A stretch of 64,000 bases of DNA, from positions 98,416-162,415 of the forward strand of contig JAHZFL010000003.1 in the NCBI GenBank assembly GCA_019421345.1, written 5' to 3'. Positions 49,155 to 58,450 of the stretch are shown one piece after another. The translations under genes were made by a program, and so were the position numbers. The notes under the pieces were generated by a model. The model worked only from the letters and a program-made list of their open reading frames with translations, was not told where the DNA came from and searched no databases. The DNA is from Roseburia sp. Its GTDB lineage: Bacteria; Bacillota; Clostridia; Lachnospirales; Lachnospiraceae. Each line of letters begins with the position of its first letter. Positions within the stretch are counted from its first letter, which is position 1.

Positions 49155-51866
49155 TTGGCAACAGGAAAGAAAAAAGGCGCTGCCGGAAAAAGGACGCAGA
49201 CAAAGCGCCGGACGGAGCAGGGACGTGGCGCAAAAAAGGAAGTAAAGCAGCAGGAAAACTTTACGAGTGAGATCATTCTATGGAGTGTGCTGGCTGCATC
49301 TATTTTATTGTTTATCAGTAATTTTGGGATCGGAGGAACGATCGGAAATGCCGTGAGCCGATTCTTCTTCGGCATTTTTGGACTGATCGCATACATATTT
49401 CCCGTGATCCTGCTTGTGGGAACGTTTTTTGCCGTTTCCAATAAGGGCAACCGGATTGCGATTGTAAAAATGGTTGCGGTCATTTTGTTCGTGCTGTTTT
49501 TGTGTCTGTTTATGGAGCTGATCGTTCACGGCTCTGATGTGCAGACGGCAGTCGGGGCCTACCGCTATAGCTATGAAAACAGGTTTGGAGGCGGATTTAT
49601 CGGAGGACTTCTCGCATGGCTGATCTGTCCGAATTTTGGATTGATCGGCTCTTATGTGATCGATGCCATCGTTCTGATCATTTCTCTTGTGCTTATCACA
49701 GAGCGTTCCGCGCTGCGCGGGGTGCAAAAAGGCAGCAAAAAGGTCTATGAATCTGCAAAGATCAGCAATGAACGTTACAGAGAGCGGGCAGAACAGCGGA
49801 GGGAGGAGCGCGAGCTGCGGCGTATGGATCGTAAGGTAGAGGGCGTTGCGCTTGATACGCGCGTCCTTCCAAAGACGCAGGAGGCGTATTCGGATGAACT
49901 GAGCGAATTGTCGCCCAAGCAGCCGCAGATCACTCTGCCGCAGGTGGACGAGGAGCAGCATGTGACGCTGACCTCCGGTGTGTTGTATGAGGAGGAGCGG
50001 GAGGGCGCGCCGTCTGCCTTTTCGGATGAGGCGTTGGCGGCGCTGTCGGCATATCCGGCACAGGAGCCGGAGGAGATCATCAGAGAGCGTATCGCTGTGG
50101 TGACGGAAAGTCTGGCAGATATGCAGCCGGAGGAACAGCCAAAGGCATCTTATGCGCAGGGCAGCGAGGAGCAGCCAAAGGCGTCTTATGCGCAGGGCAA
50201 CGAGGAGCAGCCAAAGGAGCAGCCGCAGTATGAGCCGTCAGAGACGCTTATGCGGAGGGAAGAAGGCAGCCGGATTGCTGCCGCCTCCAATGAGGAGTCT
50301 GTGCCCATGGCGAAGAAGCCTTTGGATGAAACGGACGATATTGCAAGGATCGCACATGAGATACAGGTGCAGGACGAGCCGGAAAGAGAGTATGTATTTC
50401 CTCCCGTTTCCCTGCTTGCACAGCCTCCCAAAAAAGCGGGCGATTCCAGAATGCATTTGCAGGAAACGGCGCTTAAGCTGCAGCAGACGCTGAAAAATTT
50501 CGGTGTGAATGTCACGATTACGAACATAAGCTGCGGACCTGCGGTCACGCGCTATGAGCTGCAGCCGGAGATGGGCGTAAAGGTCAGCAAAATTGTGAAT
50601 CTTGCGGATGACATCAAGCTGAATCTTGCCGCTGCGGATATTCGTATCGAGGCCCCGATCCCTGGAAAAGCTGCGGTCGGAATTGAGGTTCCGAACAAGG
50701 AAAACGTCATGGTGTCGTTTCGTGAGCTTGTGGAATCGGAGGAATTTTCCAAGCATGATTCCCGCATATCGTTCTGTGTCGGAAAGGATATTGCGGGCAA
50801 GGTGACGGTTGCAGATATTGCAAAAATGCCGCATCTTCTGATCGCCGGAGCGACGGGCTCCGGTAAATCGGTATGCATCAATACGGTAATTATGAGTATT
50901 CTCTATAAGGCGGACCCAAAAGACGTAAAGCTGATCATGATCGACCCAAAGGTTGTGGAGTTAAGCGTTTATAACGGGATTCCGCACCTGATGATCCCCG
51001 TTGTGACAGACCCGAAAAAAGCAGCGGGTGCGCTGCATTGGGCAGTTGCGGAAATGACGGACCGCTATCAGAAGTTCGCGGAGGCGGGAGTGCGGGATTT
51101 AAAGGGCTATAATGCCAAGCTTGATACGCTGCCGACGATCGAGGGAGATCCGAAGCCGGAAAAATTACCGCAGATCGTGATCATTGTAGACGAGCTGGCG
51201 GACCTTATGATGGTTGCTGCCGGTGATGTGGAGGAGGCGATCTGCCGTCTTGCGCAGTTAGCGCGTGCCTGTGGGATCCATTTGCTCATTGCAACGCAGC
51301 GTCCGTCCGTAAATGTCATCACGGGTCTGATCAAAGCGAATATGCCAAGCCGTATCGCATTTGCGGTAACGTCCGGTATTGATTCCAGAACGATTCTTGA
51401 TATGAACGGCGCGGAGAAGCTGCTTGGAAAGGGCGATATGCTGTTTCATCCGCAGGGGATGCCAAAGCCGCTGCGTGTGCAGGGCGCATTTGTCTCGGAT
51501 AAGGAGGTTTCCGACGTTGTTTCTTTCCTAAAGGAGCATAACGGTCCGGGCGTCTATCGGGCAGACGTTGAGGAGAAGATGAATCATTTAGAGTCCGGGA
51601 ATACCACGGTTGGCATTGATTCGGGCTCCGGCATGGGAGACGGTAGGGATTCCTATTTTGCAGATGCCGCGCGATTGTTAATTGATAAGGAAAAGGGATC
51701 GATCGGTATGCTCCAGCGCTACTTTAAGATCGGCTTTAACCGGGCCGCGCGCATTATGGATCAGTTGGAGGAGGCGGGCATTGTAGGACCGGAGGAGGGC
51801 ACAAAGCCGCGCCGCGTCTTGATGTCTGCGGAACAATTTGAGCAGTATGAGGAAGAATATCTATAG
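49155..51866 (+). CDS. ftsK: DNA translocase FtsK/SpoIIIE
   Basis: 903-residue DNA pump for chromosome segregation. A basic N-terminus is followed by about four membrane helices (roughly residues 35-190), then a variable acidic Gln/Glu-rich linker (about 220-425), then the alpha and beta motor domains with Walker A GATGSGKS near 565-572, Walker B IIVDELADL, and a C-terminal gamma winged helix (RYFKIGFNRAARIMDQLEEAG). The start is TTG at 49155, 9 nt after GGAGG. The linker holds two tandem copies of a 12-residue unit (EEQPKASYAQGS/N). Confidence 0.95.
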   Translation: MATGKKKGAAGKRTQTKRRTEQGRGAKKEVKQQENFTSEIILWSVLAASILLFISNFGIGGTIGNAVSRFFFGIFGLIAYIFPVILLVGTFFAVSNKGNRIAIVKMVAVILFVLFLCLFMELIVHGSDVQTAVGAYRYSYENRFGGGFIGGLLAWLICPNFGLIGSYVIDAIVLIISLVLITERSALRGVQKGSKKVYESAKISNERYRERAEQRREERELRRMDRKVEGVALDTRVLPKTQEAYSDELSELSPKQPQITLPQVDEEQHVTLTSGVLYEEEREGAPSAFSDEALAALSAYPAQEPEEIIRERIAVVTESLADMQPEEQPKASYAQGSEEQPKASYAQGNEEQPKEQPQYEPSETLMRREEGSRIAAASNEESVPMAKKPLDETDDIARIAHEIQVQDEPEREYVFPPVSLLAQPPKKAGDSRMHLQETALKLQQTLKNFGVNVTITNISCGPAVTRYELQPEMGVKVSKIVNLADDIKLNLAAADIRIEAPIPGKAAVGIEVPNKENVMVSFRELVESEEFSKHDSRISFCVGKDIAGKVTVADIAKMPHLLIAGATGSGKSVCINTVIMSILYKADPKDVKLIMIDPKVVELSVYNGIPHLMIPVVTDPKKAAGALHWAVAEMTDRYQKFAEAGVRDLKGYNAKLDTLPTIEGDPKPEKLPQIVIIVDELADLMMVAAGDVEEAICRLAQLARACGIHLLIATQRPSVNVITGLIKANMPSRIAFAVTSGIDSRTILDMNGAEKLLGKGDMLFHPQGMPKPLRVQGAFVSDKEVSDVVSFLKEHNGPGVYRADVEEKMNHLESGNTTVGIDSGSGMGDGRDSYFADAARLLIDKEKGSIGMLQRYFKIGFNRAARIMDQLEEAGIVGPEEGTKPRRVLMSAEQFEQYEEEYL
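50141..50212 (+). repeat. 36-nt tandem repeat in ftsK linker
   Basis: Two near-identical 36-nt units encode EEQPKASYAQGS and EEQPKASYAQGN, followed by a third partial unit (EEQPK). It lies in the variable linker, where length changes are tolerated. Confidence 0.7.
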
Positions 51867-51876
51867 GAGGGGCAGT

Positions 51877-53547
51877 ATGAAAAGTGATATTGAAATTGCA
51901 CAGGAGGCAAAGCTTGTGCATATCGGGGAGATCGCACAACAGCTCGGCGTGCAGGAGGATGAGCTGGAGCTTTACGGAAAGTATAAGGCGAAGCTTTCGG
52001 ATTCTCTTATGGAACGCGTGAAGGATGAACCAGACGGCAAGCTGATCCTTGTGACAGCCATCAATCCGACGCCTGCCGGAGAGGGAAAGACGACGACGAG
52101 TGTCGGACTTGGCGAGGCGTTTGGAAGGCTTGGCAAAAAAGCAGTCATTGCGCTTCGTGAGCCGTCCTTAGGACCATGCTTCGGAGTCAAGGGCGGAGCG
52201 GCAGGAGGCGGTTATGCGCAGGTCGTGCCGATGGAAGACTTAAACCTTCATTTTACCGGAGACTTTCATGCGATTACCTCCGCCAATAATCTGCTGGCAG
52301 CGCTGCTTGATAATCATATCCAGCAGGGAAATGAGCTTGGCATCGACCCAAGGCAGGTAGTCTGGAAACGCTGTATGGATATGAACGACCGTGTGCTGCG
52401 CAATATCGTTGTTGGACTTGGAAACAAGCTTGACGGTATGGTCAGAGAGGATCACTTTGTCATTACGGTTGCCTCTGAGATTATGGCAATTCTCTGTCTG
52501 GCGGACGACATGCACGATTTGAAAAAGCGTTTGGGGCGTATTATCGTGGCGTATAATTTTCAGGGAGAGCCGGTTACGGCAGACGATTTACAGGCGACGG
52601 GCGCAATGGCGGCGCTGCTTAAGGATGCGTTAAAGCCGAACCTCATTCAGACACTTGAGCATACGCCGGCGATCGTGCACGGCGGACCGTTTGCAAATAT
52701 CGCACACGGCTGCAACAGTGTGCGAGCGACAAAGACAGCGTTAAAGCTTGCGGACTATGTTATCACGGAGGCAGGGTTTGGTGCGGATCTTGGCGCGGAG
52801 AAGTTTTTTGACATCAAATGCCGCATGGCGGGGCTTCGTCCCGATGCCGTCGTGCTCGTAGCCACTGTGCGTGCGCTCAAATACAACGGCGGTATGGCAA
52901 AGGCAGATCTTGGGACAGAGGATTTGGACGCTTTGCGCAGAGGCGTTGTAAATTTGGAAAAGCATATTGAAAATCTGCAGAAATACGGTGTTCCGGTAGT
53001 CGTTACGTTAAATTCCTTTGTGACGGACACCAAAGCGGAGACAGATTTTATCGAGCGCTTCTGCAAGGACAGAGGCTGTGAGTTTGCGCTATCCCAGGTA
53101 TGGGAAAAGGGCGGAGAGGGCGGTATTGCACTTGCAGATAAGGTTCTTTGGACCTTAGAGAACAAGGAAAGTCATTTCGCGCCGCTGTATAAGGATGCGC
53201 TTACGCTGGAGGAGAAGATCGCAGCCGTCACAAAAGAAATTTACGGTGCGGCGGATGTGACGTATGCACCGGCGGCAGCAAAGGAATTAAAGCGTATTGC
53301 CGATATGGGAATGTCGCATTTCCCAGTCTGCATGGCAAAAACGCAGTATTCGCTTTCGGATGATGCGTCAAAGCTTGGCCGTCCCGAGAATTTTACCGTC
53401 CATGTGCGTGAGGTCTATGTATCTGCGGGCGCGGGCTTTGTAGTTGCAGTGACCGGAGCGATCATGACGATGCCGGGACTTTCCAAAAAGCCGGCTGCTT
53501 ATGGGATTGATGTAAATGATGAGGGTGTGATCACCGGCTTGTTTTAG
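51877..53547 (+). CDS. fhs: formate-tetrahydrofolate ligase
   Basis: 556-residue enzyme that makes 10-formyl-THF from formate, THF and ATP. The P-loop PTPAGEGKTTT is at residues 65-75; REPSLGPCFGVKGGAAGGGY, and VALNSFVTDT-like VTLNSFVTDTKAE, are family segments. ATG 51877 follows TAGGAGGGG. With folD downstream it forms the C1-folate branch that feeds purines and, in acetogens, the methyl branch of the Wood-Ljungdahl pathway; that pathway is not demonstrated here. Confidence 0.96.
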   Translation: MKSDIEIAQEAKLVHIGEIAQQLGVQEDELELYGKYKAKLSDSLMERVKDEPDGKLILVTAINPTPAGEGKTTTSVGLGEAFGRLGKKAVIALREPSLGPCFGVKGGAAGGGYAQVVPMEDLNLHFTGDFHAITSANNLLAALLDNHIQQGNELGIDPRQVVWKRCMDMNDRVLRNIVVGLGNKLDGMVREDHFVITVASEIMAILCLADDMHDLKKRLGRIIVAYNFQGEPVTADDLQATGAMAALLKDALKPNLIQTLEHTPAIVHGGPFANIAHGCNSVRATKTALKLADYVITEAGFGADLGAEKFFDIKCRMAGLRPDAVVLVATVRALKYNGGMAKADLGTEDLDALRRGVVNLEKHIENLQKYGVPVVVTLNSFVTDTKAETDFIERFCKDRGCEFALSQVWEKGGEGGIALADKVLWTLENKESHFAPLYKDALTLEEKIAAVTKEIYGAADVTYAPAAAKELKRIADMGMSHFPVCMAKTQYSLSDDASKLGRPENFTVHVREVYVSAGAGFVVAVTGAIMTMPGLSKKPAAYGIDVNDEGVITGLF

Positions 53548-53599
53548 GGCGGAGAGATTATGGAGTACCGTGGTTTGAAGTTGATGTAAGGAGGCTGAC

Positions 53600-54439
53600 A
53601 TGGCACAGATTATTGATGGAAAAAAGATAGCACAGGAGATTAAGGATGAACTGCGCGAGAAGGTTTTAGCTTTGCAGGAGGAGGGAGTTTCGGTCTCTCT
53701 CGCCGTGATTCAGGTTGGCGATGACCCTGCCTCAAGCGTCTATGTAAACAATAAGAAAAAGGCTTGCGCATATATCGGGATTCGTTCTGTTGCTTATGAG
53801 CTTGCGGAGGAGACGACGGAGGATGAGCTGCTTTCCCTGATCGACGATTTAAACCGTGACGCTTCGGTCAACGGTATTCTGGTACAGCTTCCGCTTCCTT
53901 CACATATTCGTGAGGAGCAGATCATCCGGGCGATCGATCCTAACAAGGATGTGGACGGCTTTCACCCGGAAAATGTCGGGAGGCTTGTGACGGGGGGAAA
54001 GGGCTTTGTTTCCTGTACGCCGGCAGGCATTATTCAGTTGCTGAAGCGTTCCGGCATCGCGATCCGCGGCAAGAATTGTGTGGTTGTCGGCAGAAGCAAT
54101 ATTGTCGGCAAGCCGATGGCACTTTTGATGCTTCGGGAGGATGCGACTGTTACCGTGGCACATTCTAAGACGCAGAATTTAAAGGAGATTTGCCGGCAGG
54201 CGGATATTTTGATCGTAGCGATCGGTAAGCCGCAGTATATTACGGCAGACTATGTGAAGGAGGGTGCCGTCGTCATTGACGTTGGCATTCACAGGGGCGA
54301 GGGCAAGAAGCTTTGCGGAGACGTAAATTATGACGAGGTATTTCCGTCTGTAGCTGCGATTACTCCGGTTCCGGGAGGCGTTGGTCCGATGACGATCGCA
54401 ATGCTGATGAATAATTGTGTGGACTCTGTGTCACGCTAA
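53600..54439 (+). CDS. folD: bifunctional methylene-THF dehydrogenase/cyclohydrolase
   Basis: 279-residue enzyme interconverting 5,10-methylene-THF and 10-formyl-THF. Active-site Y48 and the Lys cluster at 52-54 lie in SSVYVNNKKKAC; GRSNIVGKPMALLM is the NADP site and PVPGGVGPMTIAML the C-terminal signature. The start follows GTAAGGAGG. It lies 52 nt after fhs on the same strand. Confidence 0.96.
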   Translation: MAQIIDGKKIAQEIKDELREKVLALQEEGVSVSLAVIQVGDDPASSVYVNNKKKACAYIGIRSVAYELAEETTEDELLSLIDDLNRDASVNGILVQLPLPSHIREEQIIRAIDPNKDVDGFHPENVGRLVTGGKGFVSCTPAGIIQLLKRSGIAIRGKNCVVVGRSNIVGKPMALLMLREDATVTVAHSKTQNLKEICRQADILIVAIGKPQYITADYVKEGAVVIDVGIHRGEGKKLCGDVNYDEVFPSVAAITPVPGGVGPMTIAMLMNNCVDSVSR

Positions 54440-54461
54440 AACAGGGGAGAGGATAACTCAT

Positions 54462-55670
54462 ATGAAGTGTGTAAAATGCGGTGCAGAATTAAAAGAGGGA
54501 CGCGTTTACTGTTCTGTCTGCGGTAATGAATCTAAGATCGGACCGGACTACAGCGTGTTAGAGGATGATTATCTGCGCGCACTCCTGCGGGAGGAGGAAC
54601 TGCCAAGGGAGAATGTCAGGTCAAGTGTACATAAAGCGGCAGACAGTCAAAAGACAGGGAAAGCACCGCGTTCCGAGGCTTCCGCACAAGTCACAGGGAA
54701 TGGAAAAAAGCCCGCATCCAAAAAGAAGAAGAACAGCCGTGTTCCCATGCTGGCGGCAGGCTGTTTGCTTGTCCTTGCTGTTTTGCTCGTCGTTTTTCTA
54801 AAGCTTTGGGTCGACCATCGCAATGCAAATTCCTACGATTATCAGGTGCGTGCAGCAAAACAGGAAATGATTGACCGGGACTATGAAAACGCACTGCATT
54901 ATTATAAAACGGCGTTGTCACTGCGCCCGGATGATGTACCGGTTCGTCTGGCAATGGCAGAAATTTACACAGAGCAGGAGGAATATGATTCCGCTGCGGT
55001 TTTGTTGATGGAGATCATTGATCTGGACGCTCAAAATAAGACGGCTTATGAGGAGCTGATCGCTATTTATGAGGAAAAGGAAGATTACGAGAGCATCGCG
55101 GCACTGGCAGACGGTGTAGATGATATAGAAATCTTAGGGCTGTTTACGGATTATCTTGTTGCAGCGCCTGTTTTTTCTCCGGTTTCCGGGGAATATGATG
55201 AATATTTGACTGTGGAGCTGACCTCTTTGGAGGACTTTGATATTTATTATACCTTAAACGGAAAAGATCCGGATACAAAAAACGGTACGCGTTACGACGA
55301 AAAAAAGGATGGTATTGTGTTGGATGAGGCAGGAAGCTATACGATCCGTGCCGTCTGTGTGAATGATAAGGGAATTTTAAGTGAGATTGCAGAGGCTGAG
55401 TATGAGATTTCTGTTTCTCCTCCGGCGTTTGCGACAGTCTCTCCCGACGGAGGGCAGATTGACTCAGCAACAACGGTCACGATGGAAGCTGAGGAAAATT
55501 GCAGTATTTATTATACCTGGGATGGGACAGACCCCACGGAGGCATCGTTGAAATACGAAGGACCGGTGGAAATCCCGACAGGAAATACTGTCCTTTCCGT
55601 GCTTGTTGTCAACGATCAGACAGGCTTAAACAGCGGTGTTTACCGGACAAATTTTATCTATTATCCTTGA
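54462..55670 (+). CDS. zinc-ribbon membrane protein with TPR and chitobiase-like repeats
   Basis: 402-residue protein. An N-terminal zinc ribbon (C3, C6, C17, C20) is followed by a charged linker, one membrane helix (about residues 87-110), TPR-like helices (about 118-225), and two C-terminal chitobiase/FN3-like units, each with the signature of a tyrosine pair and KDPDT/TDPTE (IYYTLNGKDPDT and IYYTWDGTDPTE). Topology suggests cytoplasmic zinc ribbon and an external TPR and beta part. Comparable proteins are widespread in Lachnospiraceae without known role. The start follows GGGGAGAGG; an upstream frame overlaps folD. Confidence 0.8.
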   Translation: MKCVKCGAELKEGRVYCSVCGNESKIGPDYSVLEDDYLRALLREEELPRENVRSSVHKAADSQKTGKAPRSEASAQVTGNGKKPASKKKKNSRVPMLAAGCLLVLAVLLVVFLKLWVDHRNANSYDYQVRAAKQEMIDRDYENALHYYKTALSLRPDDVPVRLAMAEIYTEQEEYDSAAVLLMEIIDLDAQNKTAYEELIAIYEEKEDYESIAALADGVDDIEILGLFTDYLVAAPVFSPVSGEYDEYLTVELTSLEDFDIYYTLNGKDPDTKNGTRYDEKKDGIVLDEAGSYTIRAVCVNDKGILSEIAEAEYEISVSPPAFATVSPDGGQIDSATTVTMEAEENCSIYYTWDGTDPTEASLKYEGPVEIPTGNTVLSVLVVNDQTGLNSGVYRTNFIYYP

Positions 55671-56018
55671 ATGAGGCGGCAGGGGGTGGCTGCCGGAGTG
55701 CAGCGTCTGGCGTACTTGTCAGACGCTGTGAATTTATAGATGTGCGGGAAAGATGGTATAGAAAAACATATATGAAAATATCATGCTGGTTTATTTGTTA
55801 TGGTACAAAATGATTTGAAGCAAGAAGCTTATGAAACAATGAGGCTCAGATTGATAAAAATAGAGAGTTGTTAAGTGGAGCAAGGATACAGTACAGATAA
55901 GTATTGTATCTTTTTTCTATAATGATTACGCTTATTGAAGTTACCACGGATGATTAAATTACACATGCACATATGTTTGCAGCGATTTTGCATATTGCAT
56001 GAAGAAGCGGTATTTATA
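55671..56018. other. gene-poor stretch before abiE
   Basis: No clear gene. It holds a hairpin CAGCGTCTG/CAGACGCTG (55701-55709 with 55720-55728), a 24-codon frame at 55800-55874 (starting MVQNDLKQEAYETMRLRLIK) that resembles the N-terminus of GntR-type regulators but has no ribosome binding site, and a terminator at 55882-55916. AT content rises along it, so it may be the left edge of the abiE island. Confidence 0.4.
55882..55916 (+). terminator. intrinsic terminator
   Basis: AAGGATACAGTA (55882-55893) pairs, with two wobble positions, with 55902-55913, and the T-run extends to 55916. Confidence 0.65.
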
Positions 56019-56069
56019 TTGACTTTTACGCCATATAATAATAAAATTATAAGCATGAAAGTCAATATA
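56015..56069 (+). promoter_or_regulatory. abiE promoter bracketed by inverted repeats
   Basis: The promoter is TTGACT (56019-56024), 17-nt spacer, TAAAAT (56042-56047). TATATTGACTTT (56015-56026) and AAAGTCAATATA (56058-56069) form a perfect 12-bp inverted repeat that covers the -35 and the expected transcription start. AbiEi antitoxins are known to bind inverted repeats in their own promoter. Confidence 0.7.
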
Positions 56070-56085
56070 GAGAAAGGGAACTATT

Positions 56086-56679
56086 GTGAGAGCGATTGAA
56101 GAAATTATCAAGATGGCAAAAGAGAATAATGGCACGGTGACTACTGCGATGGTGGTTGCAGCCGGTATTTCTCGTGGAAATATCAAATACCTTGCTGACA
56201 GGGGGAGACTTGAAAAGTCGATAAGAGGTGTTTATATTTTGCCGGAATTTTGGGATGACGAGATTTTTAATTTGCAGAGTCGATTTAAAAGAGGAATCTA
56301 TTCTCATGAAACAGCATTGTTCCTTTGGGATTTAACGGATAGGACACCAAACAGATATTATATGACTTTTCCGTCAAATTATAATTTGAAGAATCCAAAA
56401 GAAGAAAACATTCGATGTGTGCAATGTAAAGAAGGGTTGTATGATTTGGGAGTGTCAGAGGTAGTTACGCCGGGAGGAAATATGGTAAAGGTTTACAGTG
56501 TAGAGCGTACTCTTTGTGATATATTACGTTCTCATAGTCATGTGGATATTCAGGTAGTGACGGAGGCTTTTAAACGTTATGCAGCCAGACAGGATAAAAA
56601 TATACCCATTCTGTCAGAGTATGCAAAAACCTTGAAGGTAGAGAGAAAACTCAGATCATATCTGGAGGTCTTGCTATGA
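56086..56679 (+). CDS. abiEi: AbiEi type IV antitoxin / autorepressor
   Basis: 197-residue protein with an N-terminal winged helix (EEIIKMAKENNGTVTTAMVV, ISRGNIKYLADRGRLEKSI, RGVYILPEF) and a C-terminal antitoxin domain (SVERTLCDILRSHS; RYAARQDKNI). This is the AbiEi_4-type layout of the AbiE phage-defence systems, where AbiEi represses its operon and counteracts AbiEii. GTG at 56086 follows AGAAAGGGAA. The 3' end overlaps abiEii by 4 nt. Codon use is more AT-rich than in flanking genes, consistent with transfer. Confidence 0.9.
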   Translation: MRAIEEIIKMAKENNGTVTTAMVVAAGISRGNIKYLADRGRLEKSIRGVYILPEFWDDEIFNLQSRFKRGIYSHETALFLWDLTDRTPNRYYMTFPSNYNLKNPKEENIRCVQCKEGLYDLGVSEVVTPGGNMVKVYSVERTLCDILRSHSHVDIQVVTEAFKRYAARQDKNIPILSEYAKTLKVERKLRSYLEVLL

Positions 56680-57509
56680 GGAATGCCATGCAGCTAAAAG
56701 CAGTTATTAAAAACCTTGCCAAAGAAAAACATATATCTGCGCAGTTGGTAATGCAGAATTTTATGTTGGAAAGATTATTGGAACGAATATCTGTTTCAAA
56801 ATATCAACAGAATTTTATCCTGAAAGGTGGATTTCTAATTGCAGCAATGGCTGGGATTGATACAAGAGCAACCATGGATATGGATGCAACTATAAAAGGC
56901 TTGCCTGTCAATGAGCAAACTGTACGAGGGATATTTGAAGATATTTGCAAGATAGAATTAGACGATGATGTGGATTTTAGCTTTCGTAGTATCGGAGAAA
57001 TTCGAGAAGGCGATGTATATACTGGGTATCGGGTTTCTTTATCTGCAAATTATCAACAAATGGCAGTTCCGCTAAAATTGGATATTACGACAGGAGATAA
57101 GATTACACCAAAAGAAATAGAATATCAATTTAAACTTCTTTTGGAGGATAGAAGTATTTCAGTGCTCGCATATAACCTGGAAACAATCATGGCAGAGAAG
57201 CTGGAAACAGTAATATCCAGAGGTGACCAGAATACAAGACCAAGAGATTATTATGATATATACATATTGACCAAGCTGCAATATGCAAACATAGAGAACG
57301 ATGTATTAAAGGCTGCGTTGCGCGCAACGACAGAGAAACGTGGCTCATTCGAGGTGCTTAAAGATTATCGTAGAATTATGGATACAGTTAAGAAAAGTGA
57401 AGTTATGCAGAGGCAGTGGATGAAGTATCAAAAGGATTTTGAATATGCAACGGACATAGTGTTTGAGGATTTGTGTGATGTGGTGGTGGAGTTGATGGAT
57501 CGCTTGTAG
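56676..57509 (+). CDS. abiEii: AbiEii nucleotidyltransferase toxin
   Basis: 277-residue DUF1814-type nucleotidyltransferase. FILKGGFLIAAMAGIDTR followed by ATMDMDATI gives the nucleotidyltransferase core with the catalytic Asp pair (DMD), and NLETIMAEKLETVISRGDQN with RPRDYYDIYIL forms the C-terminal motif. The AbiE toxin is bacteriostatic when not balanced by AbiEi and gives abortive phage resistance. All family motifs look intact. ATGA overlap with abiEi implies coupled translation. Confidence 0.9.
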   Translation: MRNAMQLKAVIKNLAKEKHISAQLVMQNFMLERLLERISVSKYQQNFILKGGFLIAAMAGIDTRATMDMDATIKGLPVNEQTVRGIFEDICKIELDDDVDFSFRSIGEIREGDVYTGYRVSLSANYQQMAVPLKLDITTGDKITPKEIEYQFKLLLEDRSISVLAYNLETIMAEKLETVISRGDQNTRPRDYYDIYILTKLQYANIENDVLKAALRATTEKRGSFEVLKDYRRIMDTVKKSEVMQRQWMKYQKDFEYATDIVFEDLCDVVVELMDRL

Positions 57510-57560
57510 ATGGTTAAGCATATTTATAAATGAAAGAGAGTGAAAAACTACTACAAACCC

Positions 57561-57685
57561 ATGCAAATTAAGGACTTACAAGGAATGGTAAGCCCTTTGG
57601 CAAGTGAAAATAAGGAGAAAAGCTAATGAAAGTATTATCTGTCTGTCAGGGAAAAATCTCACCATACAAGGTATCGATCAGATGA
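57561..57685 (+). pseudogene. gene fragments at the right edge of the abiE island
   Basis: Two short frames linked by TAATG: 57561-57626 (21 codons, MQIKDLQGMVSPLASENKEK) and 57626-57685 (19 codons, MKVLSVCQGKISPYKVSIR). The second has a good ribosome binding site (AAGGAG, 57612-57617) but stops at once and runs into the 3' end of the minus-strand gene at 57646. It looks like a gene start that lost its body at a junction near 57646. Confidence 0.4.
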
Positions 57686-58326
57686 TCAAGCAGCGTCTCC
57701 TCCAAATCAGGATATTTTTCCAGAAGTGTACGACGTATGACGTCATAGCGTGCAAAATAGAGAGTTTCCTCCGGCTGCGTGCAGTCAAGCGCAGCATCAA
57801 TGGAGGTCTGACTATAATTTTCGTGAAACCATGTCTTTATTTCTGTAATCAGTATCTCCTCCCGGTCAGCGATCGCTTCACAGGATTTCATTTGAGAAAA
57901 AGAGCGAATTCCAATGAGCAGAAAGACAAAAAACATTGTCCCCATAACAAAACACATCAGGACCTTCATATAAAAAGCCATATAGATGGGAAAGATGCCA
58001 AAAGCGAACAGAGCCAGGAGCGTCAGCCCAAGTGCGCCGACCAGCGTAAAGGTCACAGCCGTCGATTTCATGTCCGCAGCTTTGGTTCTGCCGGAAACAT
58101 ATATGCGTGCCGTTTCCGTCGAACCGCCGCCGTCTTTCGAGGGGACTTCATTTAGACCATTTATAAAATCGGAAGATTCGTCGACAGTTCCCCAAGTCTC
58201 CGCTGTCACAGGCTGCTCCGTCGCAGAATCTTCTTTAGTTTTCAGTGATTTTACGAGAGCCACGCCGCAGTCTGCGCAATGCGTGATTCCGTCAATATAT
58301 TCATTTTTACATTCGGGACACCACAT
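57646..58326 (-). CDS. zinc-ribbon membrane protein (226 aa)
   Basis: N-terminal zinc ribbon (C3, C6, C17, C20 in MWCPECKNEYIDGITHCADC), then an acidic linker (about residues 25-85), two membrane helices (about 92-115 and 120-145), and a helical C-terminal domain (YFARYDVIRRTLLEKYPDLE). Not assigned to a characterised family. ATG at 58326 follows TGAGG; the extra 18 residues of the longer frame have no support. It is convergent with the abiE island and divergent from rlmH. Confidence 0.7.
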   Translation of the reverse strand: MWCPECKNEYIDGITHCADCGVALVKSLKTKEDSATEQPVTAETWGTVDESSDFINGLNEVPSKDGGGSTETARIYVSGRTKAADMKSTAVTFTLVGALGLTLLALFAFGIFPIYMAFYMKVLMCFVMGTMFFVFLLIGIRSFSQMKSCEAIADREEILITEIKTWFHENYSQTSIDAALDCTQPEETLYFARYDVIRRTLLEKYPDLEETLLDHLIDTLYGEIFP

Positions 58327-58436
58327 AAAGTTTACCTCATCATCGTTTTTATCAGCGCATGAATGCCTCGCAACGTGCACTGCTTAGGATTCTTTTTCAT
58401 TATAGGAGATTTCATGGACGATAGCAAGTAAGATAT

Positions 58437-58444
58437 GCTATAAT
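58437..58444 (+). promoter_or_regulatory. extended -10 promoter of rlmH
   Basis: TGCTATAAT (58436-58444) is a full extended -10 element. TGGACG lies about 18 nt upstream as a weak -35. Transcription should begin at about 58450-58452, which coincides with the rlmH start codon. Confidence 0.65.
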
Positions 58445-58450
58445 TTACTC

